Assembly: GCA_013397795.1 (NCBI GenBank)
Contig: VZTJ01001142.1
Coordinates: 710,641-774,640 of the forward strand
Reading direction: 5' to 3'
DNA from: Orthonyx spaldingii
Lineage: Eukaryota; Chordata; Aves; Passeriformes; Orthonychidae
DNA: 64,000 nt
Shown here piece by piece: positions 12,099-23,491 of the stretch. The notes beneath the pieces are model-generated. The model was not told the origin of the DNA. It saw nothing but the letters and a program-made list of their open reading frames with translations, and ran no database searches. The position numbers and the translations under genes were made by a program. Numbering within the stretch: the stretch's first letter is position 1; each line of letters starts with the position of its first letter.

Positions 12099-12338
12099 TT
12101 TTTCGAGATTTTGGAAGAAATGGGTGCAAGGAAGAACAGTAATTTTCCAGAGCTGGTTGGTGTCCACCCAAAAATCCTTAAGAGACGTGAAAATGAAACT
12201 GATGAACTGCCATTTGTTGTGCATTTTAGAAAAGCAAAGAGACAACCAGTGCTAACAAAACCAATCTGATTTACCAAGAAGGGCTGTAGAATTTTGCATA
12301 GTCCATTTGAACGTAATTTGTATGTGGTGAACAGTATA
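12099..12338. other. Short unique spacer
   Basis: About 240 bp between the CR1 fragment and the next LTR. Nothing recognised. Confidence 0.5.
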
Positions 12339-12500
12339 TGTAGCAATGTGCAGGCCACGGAGGATCCCCTGGTGGCCTGGCCACTCACAGCTCTGCTTTC
12401 CACCTGTCCCTCCCCTGTTCACCCAGGACTGGCCAGATGTCACGGGCCTGTCATCTGCCTATTGGCTTGTCTCTCGCCTTGCCCTCCCCCGACAGAGGGC

Positions 12501-12506
12501 ATAAAA
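12501..12506 (+). promoter_or_regulatory. LTR TATA-like box
   Basis: ATAAAA in the context GGGCATAAAAGACC, 92 bp before the AATAAA of the same LTR. Confidence 0.5.
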
Positions 12507-12597
12507 GACCTGGGCAAGAGATGGGCTGGACCAGTCTTGCCAGGTTCTCCCCAACACAGATTGTTCTATGCATGACCCTTTTCCCTCCGTGAGGGAG

Positions 12598-12603
12598 AAT
12601 AAA
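12598..12603 (+). terminator. LTR polyadenylation signal AATAAA
   Basis: AATAAA in GGGAGAATAAAGGAAC, consistent with the end of the R region in this LTR. Confidence 0.55.
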
Positions 12604-12761
12604 GGAACACTGATATAAACGCAATTGGTCCGTCTGTTTCTACCAGCGAGCAGCTGCCGCCGTCCAGCCCAGGAACAGAGCTCCCGGGATAAGGAGCTAC
12701 TGAGGGCTGGATTCGGTGGCCTGAAGGAGCCAATAGACGAAACACAAGAGATACAAGTCTA

Positions 12762-13330
12762 CAAGACATATCAAACATTATTATGTTTTATTTGGAAAAA
12801 AAAATAATCTGGTTTAATCTCTGCACTTCACAATGTGAGTTTTCAAAATTGTCACTTGTTAAATTTAACACTGTTGTAAATGGAATGCTGGACCAAGATT
12901 TGCCATGGGAAATACCAATGCCCAAGTAAGCTCATAGCACCTGTCTACCAACCATATGATTGACAAGCTCACTTGCAATAAGCATTGTTTGGTAAAAAAG
13001 AAAAAAAATCTCTTTCTTTCTCATCTTCTATAAGTTAAAAAATTTTAATGCTCTGAAACATTGAAATTTATCCCTTTTATTAAACTCCAAAGCTACCAGA
13101 AGACCAAATTTCATGTACTAAATAAAGAAGAATCTTTTGCCCTTCAGTAGGGTACTCCAAGCAAACAGATGTTGGAAAGATGAAGTGAGCAAAATGAAGT
13201 CTGTACTCTTACATTTTTACCTAAATTGGGGCCTTTAAGTATTTCCCCTAATGTAAAAGAATGTGGTCTTGATCTATTAGCACTGAAGCAGGCAGAACCA
13301 TGACAGAGGAAAGGGGAGTGACTTACATTC
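12762..13330. other. Unique AT-rich DNA
   Basis: About 570 bp with short A-runs and no recognised gene or repeat family. Confidence 0.5.
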
Positions 13331-13745
13331 TGTAGTGGGTTTGGCTGGCATAGAGTGTACTTTCTGCCTGCTAACTGGTACGGTGCTGTGTTTTGGATTC
13401 AGACTGAGAATAATGTTGCTAACTGATGTGGCTAACAGTGATGTTTTAGTTGCTGCTCAGTAGCACTTACTCTAAATCCAAGACTTTTCAGTTTCCCAGG
13501 CTCTGCCAGTGAGTAGATACACAAGAAGCTAGGGGGGAAGCACAGCCAGGACAGCTGACCAGAACAGACCAAAGGGATATTCCGTACCATGGAATGTCTT
13601 GGCCAGTATAGAAACTGGGGGAAGTTGGTCAGGAGCTGCTTGGGGTCAGGCTGGGCATCGGTCAGTGCATGTGAGCAATTGTATTGTGCAACACTTGCTT
13701 TTATTAGGCTTTAATCCTTTCTTCCATTATTCGTATTGCAACACA
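13331..13745 (+). mobile_element. Truncated ERVL-type LTR
   Basis: Starts TGTAGTGGGTTTGGCTGG and contains GGTGCTGTGTTTTGGATTC, GAGAATAATGTTG and CACAGCCAGGACAGCTGACC, strings I associate with an abundant avian ERVL-like LTR. A TATA-like GCCAGTATAGAAACTGGGGG sits near 13605. The expected R/U5 portion is lost or highly decayed after about 13690, and no target duplication was found. It shares the CACAGCCAGGACAGCTGA core with the element at 24926-25868, which lies on the opposite strand. Confidence 0.75.
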
Positions 13746-16700
13746 TACATTATGTGTAAGTAACCATTTGAGGAAGAACATTCAAGGACAATATTATATC
13801 TACAGAGACATATTATTATATGTATAGATACATAAATAAATATATAAATATAGTTTTATATACAGTTGTATAAAATACTTGAATATATATATCTACAGAG
13901 AGGGGTCTTAATAAATTTCCACAGTGTGTCTGAAAAAAAGACATTCATTCTTATGGATAACTCCAAAATATGCATTACTCTTATCTACCATTAAACAAAA
14001 AGCAAACCAATGAACAGAACTGTCAGTAGTTTTAATTAATCTGTGAAAAACATACCTTAGGTTGTATCTTTTGTATGGAGGACACTATGATTAATGGTGA
14101 TTTAATTTTCTTTTTAATTAAAAAAACTTCAACATCCTGTACATTGAAAGTTATAAATTGAATGTAAAATATTGGGTTAGTCTATACTCCATTCAATTTT
14201 TTCAAAATATCTCGGAAGCTACTGAAGGAAGCTCCACCATGAACAATGTCCTGGCAGCCTGTTTAAAATTTATTTTAGATCTGTTATTGAACACCAAAAG
14301 CTAGCAAGAGCCCTAGAAGCTTGGTAATGAACTAGCAAAAAACAACAGAGCAATGTCGCTGCCTTTGCTGAGAATTAAGGTGGAAGGCAGGATATCTATT
14401 CCAAACCCTGGCTGGGGCTGCAGGTGTGCAGTGATCCAGAGTGTGCAGCTGCTGAGGCACAGCCATGGAGAGCAATTATTAATGAGTGGGAATGCTGAGG
14501 TTCATGTGCAAGGATGTCACTTGATATGAGACCCCAAATGCCTCGAATGAAGAAAAACTCTTCCACTCCATGTGTAAGTCCATGCAGATGAGGAACTGTG
14601 GCATTTTCTGCAGAACATCTGACTGCCCTCTGATCATCTCTCAAAGAGCCTGTGGATCATAGGAAGATGCTGCCTTTGCCATGCCTCTTCCTTCTTTGTC
14701 TCTTTACCATTCAAAGGGATGAGTATCTGAATCTCAGGCCTGGAAGTTCTCCAAATTCAAGTATCCAAATGAAGGTACTCTTGTGGGAAAGTAAAAAGTT
14801 AAATCCATCTGTTACAGAGAGAAAGAAAAAAAAATGAAAGAAAATGTAGTCTGTCTGAGGCATAGTGGTACACCTTTCTGGTGTATAATGCTCTTGTCCT
14901 AGCAGATCTTTGGTCAAAGAATAGAGAATTCCTTTTCAAATTCTCCAGTAATGTTGCAATAAAGCATAAATATTCATTGCCATCTCTCTCAGCAATTAGA
15001 AGGGAAACCATCTTAGTCTGAGTTCCTGAGAACGCCAAGCTCCTTCTCAGACAGACAGAGTCTGTTCCCTCCATACAAACTGCAGGGAGGCATACTTAAT
15101 CCTGGAATTGGAAATCACTGCACCACTGATCATAGTGACAAACTTATTTCTCAGTTCACTTATTTCTGTGCCTGGATGAGCTTAACCGGGCCAGACGATT
15201 TTTGCCAAACAAGTATTTGAAGCTTCTCCATCCAGGTCAAGGTAGAAAGAAAAAAAACTGATGAAGAAAGAAGAGTGAAGAAGCTGTGCTGACATTCCTC
15301 ATTACAATAATGAGCAGATTGGTCCCTTTTGCTATGACATAGTCATTTCCCTTGGTGGGTGATGGAGAAGAGGAGCAGTCTGCCATCTAGTAAAATAGGG
15401 AAAGCTATTCTGTGTATTACAGATGCCTTATCTCACCCTTGAACAAGGCCTACTTGCCAGCTCATCAACTCCCCAGTGTCAGTGACATTTCCTTATAATC
15501 ATAAAAATGGAATAGATGGGGATTTCTTGATCACCGTAACAATCCATCTACCTTTGGGGGCAAGTCGTGGTGAAATGAATAATTTAGCATTTATTATGCA
15601 CTTAGATACCAGACCACCATAGAAATGAAAAATTTTATTCTTGGAGATGTGTTCAAATAATGCAACAATAGTATTGCAGTAAGGCACAAGGAACAACCAG
15701 TACAAGGTAATTTATTGTTTATTTGGTGTCCTGAATAAGGGAAGAATCCTATTGGAAGAGCTACAATTTCTATTTGTTTCACATTGTAGAGAGTGTTTAT
15801 ACACTAAAGGATCAAATTAAAGCTACAAATATAATTAACTGTAATGTTTCTTTTCTTTGGAATTATTTGTTGGATTTTACTATTTTTAATTCATATTTTA
15901 ATTTATGTACAATACATGATCTAGTGCAACTGTCTATCTCTGCTAGAGGTGCCTTTCAGAACAGATTTCAAACCATTGATTTTTCAGATTGCTGTGACTG
16001 CATTTTTTTCACTGTGAGCTGCATTCAATTGCTAATAATAACAGCAATGAAATAATAACAGTGAAATTAGAATATGAATGTTAACAGAAAAGTTGTGATA
16101 ATAATTCAAAGTACCTGTGGAGAATCTAGATGAACCTAAAATAACCATCTGACAACCAGAGATTTATTTTCCATAATTTTTTCTATAGTCAGAGGAGAGG
16201 ACAAGTCCTCTCTTTGATCTTAGCAAACATATTCTCATCCTCAGAATCAAGTTCAGGATGGGACAAATAGTTATAACAAAATCAGTTATACAAGTGCTGA
16301 CTTTTATACACAAATGCTACATTTTACATTAAAAAATAGCACAAATGAATATATAAAATATATGAGTGCTTGTTATTGAGGAAAATTTAATATTTGCATA
16401 TATGCACACTTATACTGTACTGCTCATGTTAATCTTCCTTCTGATTTTTGCGGGAAGAAACGCTATTGGATCAGATTAAGAAGAGAAATTCAACGTTCAC
16501 CTTCTAAGTCAGTGCTGATTTGGAAATGCTTCAAAGTATTCATTTTATCACTTCATTGTAAGACTTCTGATACATCATTAATACTTTAAAGATACAGAGG
16601 AAAGGTCAAAGTCACTCTTACTGAAAAAAAGGTTTCATGAAAAGCTTAAATATATATATATATATAACATTTTTAGCTGTTCCTGATAATTTTGAGACGT

Positions 16701-16947
16701 TTTCCAGAAAGAATCAGTTTATCTCAAACATGCTCCATGACCTCTGAGCAGTAGCTAAGAAGTCAGCATGGGACAGTATTTTAAATTTTTACGCAGTTAT
16801 TTGCCACCTTAACTAAATAGTATTGAACCGTGGGATCTCAGTCCTTATTTCAGGTCCCTGTTATCTCCAATACAGATGGTTCAGGATTTAGTTTTTAAAG
16901 ATTTTCCTTTTTCTTTTTTTTCCTTTTTCCTATTTCTTGTCTTGCAG
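13746..16947. other. Unique AT-rich DNA
   Basis: No recognised gene or transposon. TA-rich patches occur at 13796-13900 and at 16650-16667 (TA dinucleotide run). A 35-nt pyrimidine tract at the right end leads into the exon candidate at 16948. Confidence 0.55.
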
Positions 16948-17069
16948 CTTTGAGCAGCATGTGGAAGGGAGCAGACTGCCAGGCAGCAGCAAGGGATGGG
17001 GACGTGCTGCCGTTGTCAGCAGGGCAGTGGCCTCACCAAGCAAGACCAGTCCCACTGCACCTCAGCAGG
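16948..17069 (+). other. GC-rich putative exon (122 bp)
   Basis: Preceded by a long pyrimidine tract ending CTTGTCTTGCAG and followed by CAGCAGG|GTGAGT, close to consensus donor. Two of the three frames are open throughout (one begins FEQHVEGSRL, another LSSMWKGADC). The segment is clearly richer in G+C than its flanks. Seen: acceptor, donor and open frames at exon-like spacing. Inference: an exon of a coding or long noncoding transcript on the plus strand. No protein family was recognised. Similar GC-rich sequence continues to about 17450, so part of an old repeat is an alternative. Confidence 0.35.
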
Positions 17070-17083
17070 GTGAGTGGCACAGG

Positions 17084-17106
17084 CTGGGCACAGCAGCTGT
17101 GCCCAG
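17084..17106. repeat. Perfect palindrome, 11-bp arms
   Basis: CTGGGCACAGC, one A, then GCTGTGCCCAG. It would form a tight hairpin in RNA or a cruciform in DNA. It starts 14 bp after the putative donor at 17070. Confidence 0.9.
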
Positions 17107-20100
17107 CCCAGAGTCCAGGTGACCAGAGGAGTCCATGGTAATGCAGCAGGTCCAAGATTTGTCTGGGAAGTCAGCTCTGAGGACCATGATCAAGCTCAGC
17201 AAATCCAAGGCATATTTGAAGGGTAACTCAGGCAGGGACCCGGACAGGTTCTGAACTTCAATGCAGCTCCTGAGGAAAGGGCCAATAGACCTCTTTTTTA
17301 AACAAGCCAGTGAGTTCACATGGCTGCTTCATATCAGAGCTGACCTCCAACATCACTGACCAAACTTGTGCAGAGGCAGTCTCTGCACTCAGGTCCCTGA
17401 CACAGACCTTGCATTATAGGTCACTGGCTTTAACCCGACAGTGTGTCATGGTCTGTTATGTCCAGCACAGCCACACGCCACGTTAAAAGCCCTGCCAAGG
17501 ACCTGTGCATACCATGTGAGCACAGAACAGCCCTGCAGCTGGGCAGGGTGGAAAGCTGATTTTTAATTCTTTTTTTTGTCCCCTGGCTGTAACCGTTTTT
17601 CTCACTCCAGCTGTGTTCGCCTGGTGAGTCATCCTCAGTGCTAAAGGTGTAAGAAGCACTCACAGAAACATAAGGAACAGACATTACACAGCTGAATTGT
17701 CAAAACTTCCGTGAGTCTCTTGGATTTTCATGAAGCAAGAGTCACAAGTCTCATGTTTAATGCATGAAGGGAAATAACTTAAAATTCCTTCTATGCAAAA
17801 AGCTTAGAATAAGTGTCACATACTGAAGAATCGTGCTCTTCAGTGAGGACCTATATAAAAAAGTTCCTACATCCATACCACACGTGGAGTTGGCAGGACT
17901 GTGAGGTAGGACGAGGAGGAAAATGCAGCACCTCTCTGTGGTGGCAACGAGTCCTTAGAGCACCAAAATCTGTATTTGCTGCACTTGGCAGTGGGCAGCA
18001 CTATCCTGACTGCACACCCTTCAGAGACTCACTGGAAGTGAACAGACCTAGACTGTTAGGTTACTTTGGTACTTTTTAGATAAGAAGAGATAATGAAATT
18101 CATATTTTGGAAAAGAGTAAACATAAGCACCACATCATTCCTGGTAGTTATCATTTGTTACGTGTGACTACCTTTTCTTGTTCTGTGGTATCTGAAAAGT
18201 TTAAGTGCAGTATTTGTTGGAAATAATAGTTATGTGTTGCTGATATCATGACAAAAATGGGGATTAAACCAAAACAGATGCCCCAAATGCCTAGCATGGT
18301 CTGATATTGCTGGAATATTTATGGACAATCTTCTCTTTCACCACTGTAGAGGCCCATATGTAATGTTTAGTTTAACAGAAAGTACTCCTTTATCTCAGTT
18401 TTAAAATATGCAAGCAATTAAACAAGACTGTTTCCTTTTCCTGAAAACAGGCCCTGGTTCTCAGATCTTGAAAGTCAAGGAGTGCAGTTTTCTGTCAGAG
18501 GAATGCACTTCTGTTACTGGAGCATCCATGTTTACAGCACTGTGTTTCAAGCAGTAGTGACTACCTCTAAGAAGGTAAAATCTGAAGGACTATGATCTTT
18601 CTTGCTTTATCAATATTCACAAAAAGACAAAGCTGCTAAAAAGTAGCTTGAAACCTGTGATGCAGCATCTCGTCACAGGTGATAACCCTATAGAAAGTCC
18701 TTGGTCACGCGTATTTATTTTGTCAAAAACTTTTATCCTTCTATGATTACTGTCTTTTGTCATGAAAATCTGATAAACTTTTTAAAAATAACCTCTTTTC
18801 ATGCACTCTGACACTGCTAACAGTTGAGCAACTTACATATTTTTAAATAGTTTTAATTTTATTATGACAGCATATTTTTGTGTCTGAGTTGTTGGGACAA
18901 TGAGATGTGCGCAAGTGTGAATTGCTGTATTTTTGGTTATAGAACAGGAGGACATTTTAAATTGATGACATATTTCAGTCTACATTTTTTCCTACACATC
19001 TCTAGTAAATGAATTCTTCTAATATTGGGAAAAAATAAATATGATTCAGCATTCCTGTAGCCTGCTGGTAGGGGTACTAAAGGCAGTCCTTCATTTTGGG
19101 ACAAGGGAGTAAGACAAAGAGAAGTGATTTGTCTTGTGCAAACCTCGATTATTTGTGCTTTCAGTTTCTTGAGTGTGAGGTCAAATATAACGTCAACATA
19201 ATCACAACTGCTTGGATGTATTCTAGGAGCTGGTCTGCTCTGAGGACACAAACAGGGCAGAAATCAACATTCCTTTTAAGAGGTTAGAGGAGCTGTTGGT
19301 TTTCAGCTCAGTAACAGCTACCAAGCATCTCTTTCAGACTGGCACTGAGAACACCATCCTCTGCAGCAGCAGCAGTGTGCTCCACTTTCAGGAGGCAATG
19401 CCACAGCATTTTAACACTGCAAATAGGAATGTGGGGCATGGAGCTGTAAGCCTTGCCTTCTTTCTGTGCCATTAAACTGCATTCATCATCTTGTCATCTG
19501 AGTGTTTGCTTTCCTTTGCAGCTTTTGTCAGCTACTCAGGTTATTTTACTCCTCTGATTTAATATTGATTTCCTCCATTCTGTTCTCGGTACTAGCCAGT
19601 TAATCATTAACTCTGTGTGAGAAGTATGAACAATTACAAATACAACAAAAATAATGAGAATTCTATCATGCAAGTACTGTGAAAAATTGATGATAGTTTT
19701 AATAGCCTTCAGAAAACAAGGTATCATGAAATCCAGAGCAGAGAAGTAGCGGTGTTAAAAAGTGAGAACCCTTCAAAAAAATTCTTGAAAGCACAGTAAT
19801 AAAAAAAATTCACTTTTCTATACTAAAAAAAGCAGATTTTAAAATTAAAGTTATATAGCAATCTATGGAATGCTACAGCTACTTTACTGGGTTACACAGG
19901 CTATAGATCAAACAAAACACCAGACTCCCATGGTTCTGCACTAAGGTATGAGACAGTGTGTCCTAAGTTATAGTTCCCTGGTTTGAAAGAGCCCTCAGGC
20001 ATGTCAGGTAACTTCTGCTTCTATACCTTCCCACTCCTGCTCTGTAGCCAAGCTGCATAGCTGGAAACCTGCAGTTACAGACTGCAGAATGTAGCTGCAA

Positions 20101-21370
20101 AACCAAGCTACTGTGAAGCCCTAGATTTACATATTGGGTAACTAAAATGGCAACAAACCCCTTTGTAGATCTATCTCTGCTCCTATTTCAGTGATTGCAA
20201 AAGAGAAAACAAATCTAGTTGTTGATACCAGCAGTGATTTTGCTGATAACGAAGCAAAGGGAATCTCAATGGTTGAAGCTGTTGCCCATTATCAGCTGAA
20301 ATTCCAGGTCTGACTCAGTTCTTGCTCCTGATTCCTTCTACTTGTGGGGCAAACTAGGCTGGTTTGTGCAGCTGTCAGAGAGTCTAAACACATCCTGTTT
20401 CATAAATGAGAGAGCTAAAAGCATGTAAAAAAGGCCAGAAAGGCAGCACAGCTGTGAAAAGATAAGTTGCTAAGCCTTGAAAAGATAAGTCACACTCAGT
20501 CACATACCCATAGCCTAAGGGCAAATGGTTGGTGGGTCACCTCTTCATTGCCACTGATGGCTTTGAGAGCATTATGAAGTGTAATGAATGATTTCTTGCT
20601 GTTCATTCTGCTTATCATTTTGTCATGGGACATTTCAGGCTATTTTTGGCCTCCTTCTACCCATCACATTTTCAAGACAATGGGAAGACAATGTGGTTTT
20701 CTGTTCTCATTCCCATTGTTATAATGCAAATGAATGAATATTGTGCCATCCTCTGTTCTCATTAATAACCTTCTTAGAAAAACAGCATAATAGGAAAATA
20801 CACCAGTCAGTAAAGCCTTCAGTGACAAGTCAGCATTGTGATAAAACATGCTGCAGTACAAGAAGAAACTTGTATATGCTCATTGTGAGGAAATGGAAAG
20901 AAGAGAATGGAGAACAAATTAACCCCTTCTGATAATTGAAGCTCATAAAGCTCTGGAAGCTTCTCCACCTCTGTTAGTCATAAGATGTGACAATAGAGGA
21001 CACAACATCTATTGCTCCCCAGGGGATATTTTTCCCCTTTGTAGCAAAACAACCCATTAGGTAAACAGCGCTTTGTTGCCCGTAGCAACAGAAAATTGCA
21101 TTTCAGCAGGATAACAATGTATTTTAGCTTTGCTTATTTCTTTCAAACTTAAAAGTCAGGATCAGCAGGAAAACAGAAGTACAATTAAAATTAGGCTTTC
21201 CTTAATAAAGACTGGACAATTAAAAGAAGGAAGAACAAGATTTATCAACCAAATGAAAAATATAGCATCATTGTGTTGTTTACTTTGTTTACAACAGCGA
21301 TAGTCTGGTGTTTAGTTACTCCCACATTGCCAGAAAACTTGACACAAAGAAGCTGACATTGTTCATATTG
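17107..21370. other. Mostly unique DNA
   Basis: 17107-17690 is somewhat GC-richer and may be repeat-derived, but I could not assign it. The rest is AT-rich with short spurious frames. No transposon end, tRNA or gene was recognised. Confidence 0.5.
21075..21089. promoter_or_regulatory. Possible RFX X-box
   Basis: GTTGCCCGTAGCAAC fits GTNRCC-N3-RGYAAC, the palindromic site bound by RFX factors (established knowledge). By rough calculation such a match is expected about once in every two windows of this size, so binding is only a possibility. Confidence 0.2.
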
Positions 21371-22700
21371 TAGAATCATAGCATATCCTGAGTTGTAAGG
21401 AACCCACAGGGATCATTAAGTCCAGCTTCTGGCCCTGTCCAGGACAGCCCCAATTATCACACCATGTGCCTGAGAGCACTGTCCAAAGGCTTCTTGAACT
21501 CTGTTAGGCTTGGTGCTGTGACTGCTTCTTTGAGAAGCCTGTTCTGGTGCTCAACCAGCCTCTGGGTGAAGAATCCTTTCCTAAAATCCAGCCTAAACCT
21601 CCCCTGGCACAACTTCAGGCCATTCCCTCAGGTCCTGTCACTGGTCACCAGAGAGAAGGGGTCAGTGCCTGTACCTCTGCTTCACCTCTCAAGGAAGCTG
21701 CAGACTGCAGTGAGGCGTCCCTTCAGTCTCCTCTTGTCCAGGCTGAACAATCCAAGTGACCTCAGCCACTCCTCCTATGGCCTCCCCTTTACACCCTTCG
21801 CCATCCTCATGGCCTTCCTTTGGACACTCTCTAATAGCTGAATGTCTTTATATTGTGGTGCCCAGAACTGCCCGCAGCACTGGAGGTGAGGCCGCCCCAG
21901 TGCAGGGCAGAGCGGGACAATCCCCTCCCTTGCCCGGCTGGCGATGCTGTGCCTGATGCCCCCAGGACAGGGATGTCCCTCCTGGCTGCCAGGGCACTGC
22001 TGGCTCAGATTCAACTTGCAATCGACCAGGACCCCCAGGTCCCTTTCCCCAGCACTGCTCTCCAGCCTCTCATTCCCCAGTCTGTCCATACATCCAGGGT
22101 TACCCCATCCCAGGAATTTGTCCTTGATAAACTTCATATACAGTTGGTGATTGTCCAGCCATCTGATTTTTCAAGGTCTCTCTACACGGCCTCTCTGCCC
22201 TCGAGGCAGTCAACAGCTCTTCTCATTTACTGTCACTGGCAAACTTACACAGTGTACCTTTGAGTCCTGTGTTCAAGTGGTTAATGAAGATGCTGAAGAG
22301 CACAGGGCTGAGGGTGGAGCCCTGCAGAACCCCACTGGTGACAGGTCACCAGTCTGATGTCCCCCCATTCACTATAACCCTTTGTGCCCGACTTGTGAGC
22401 CAGTTTCTCACCCATCCCATGATTTGTTTATCCCGCTGTGTGTCCAGAAGGATGTTGTGAGGGGCAGTTTCAAAAGCTTTACTGAAATCCAAAAAAATAC
22501 ATCAGCTGGCTTCCCTTGTTCAATTAGGGTGGGTTACCATGTCATAGAAGGAAATTCAGTTTGTCAAGCAGGAGCTTCCCCTCATGAACCCATGCTGGCT
22601 GTGACCAATGACTGTGTTGTCCTTTAGGTGTTTTTCAATAACTCCAAGAATAATCTTCTCCATAATTATATTTTCAGACATGACCTGACTTAACTTACAT
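21371..22700 (-). mobile_element. CR1 LINE 3' copy, about 1.3 kb
   Basis: The longest CR1 copy in the window, on the minus strand. In plus-strand reading it opens TAGAATCATAGCATATCCTGAG (the 3' end) and passes GAAGAATCCTTTCCTAAAATCC, CTCCTCTTGTCCAGGCTGAA, GTGGTGCCCAGAACTGC and CACAGGGCTGAGGGTGGAGC, all typical of the CR1 3' region and ORF2 C-terminal half. Similarity fades near 22700, so the copy lacks its 5' part. It has substitutions, frameshifts and stops throughout and cannot move. Confidence 0.92.
21775..22137 (-). pseudogene. CR1 reverse-transcriptase C-terminal remnant
   Basis: A 120-codon open frame inside the minus-strand CR1. It contains ERDLGVLVDCKLNLSQQC, then GIRHSIASRAREGIVPL, LGRPHLQC and FWAPQYKDIQLLESVQRKA, the conserved region after the reverse-transcriptase domain of CR1 ORF2. 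The usual sequence between the QQC and GIRHS blocks is degraded, and the frame neither starts nor ends where the LINE protein would. The catalytic region is absent. This is a relic and not a host gene. Confidence 0.85.
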
Positions 22701-23151
22701 GAAAATATATCCCAAAATATATTTCATAGGCTTTTGATTGCTATGGCATAGGATGTGTCCTTTCCTGTCAGCGATTCCCAAGTAATGAAAATTAAAAATT
22801 AAACTAATTAAAGGAGGAAAGGTCATGTGACTGATGCTAGAATTGTGTAGGGTTAGCTAGGAAGATCTACAAGAATGAAATAAAATGCCTTAAACAAGCA
22901 ATCTGAATCAGACCTAGTTGCCCTGTCTCTAAGTTATGGAGTATAACTGCCCTTCTTAAAATGATATTATCACTATTTTGCTAACTTCTAAAGGCAAATA
23001 TTGAGCTTTCATGATGGATTACACTTGTAATAATGTATATAATGGTAGTAGGTTAATGTCTTGAAGGTTTATTGAGTTTTTTGGTTTTGGTTTTTTTTTT
23101 TTTCCCTTTTAGTATGTTAGCAGAATGCTCAATTGAAAAAAAAGGGAGGAC
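22701..23151. other. Unique AT-rich spacer
   Basis: AT-rich DNA with a T tract (about 23091-23103). Nothing else recognised. Confidence 0.5.
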
Positions 23152-23491
23152 TGTTGTGGAATACATCTGGTGCAGGCAGTTCCTTGCATCACAAAGGGCA
23201 CAAAGACCAGTGGCACCAGCCAGGTGAATGGACACAGAGACACATCAGGAGCTGGGGAAGAGGGAGGAAGAGGGAGACATTCATGAGCTTGGACTGCAAG
23301 GTTATAAAAGCCCTGGGCTTCCTGTGTTTGGGGTCCTTCCTCAGATGCACCAGCTCGAGCTGTGTTACAGCACTGTTAGTGAACGGCTTTATTGAGCAAA
23401 TCATCTGACATCCCAGTTCTGGGAACCCTGGGGTTGAACCAGTAAGGGAACTGGTGTGACAGTGTGAGTGGGGTTTGTGGAGAGCCAAGCA
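23152..23491 (+). mobile_element. LTR-like block with TATA box
   Basis: Begins TGTTGTGGAATACATCTGG and has TATAAAA at 23303-23309 in GGTTATAAAAGCCCTGGGC. A possible right end, CCAAGCA at 23491, gives imperfect flanks AGGAC and GGGAC. There is no plus-strand AATAAA in the expected place, and a minus-strand AATAAA occurs near 23391. An LTR is the best reading because of the start, the strong TATA context and the change of base composition. The ends and the family are uncertain. Confidence 0.4.
23303..23309 (+). promoter_or_regulatory. TATA box in LTR-like block
   Basis: TATAAAA in a GC-rich local context, about 150 bp from the proposed LTR start. Confidence 0.45.

Larger units (their letters stand above)
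12339..12755 (+). mobile_element. Probable solo LTR
   Basis: GC-rich block with LTR architecture on the plus strand: a CCTATTGGC box, TATA-like ATAAAA at 12501-12506, AATAAA at 12598-12603, then a GC-rich U5. The best borders are TGTAGC ... GATACA, with flanking hexamers AGTATA (12333-12338) and AGTCTA (12756-12761), which match at five of six positions. The promoter and polyadenylation order is directly visible. The exact ends are an inference from the near-match duplication. No similarity by eye to the two earlier LTRs. Confidence 0.65.

Noticed and set aside
11139..12171. Minus-strand frames of 228 and 335 codons as repeat-protein genes
   Set aside because: They are translations of the (GAATA)n array and adjoining CR1 tail. 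There is no start, stop or domain logic.
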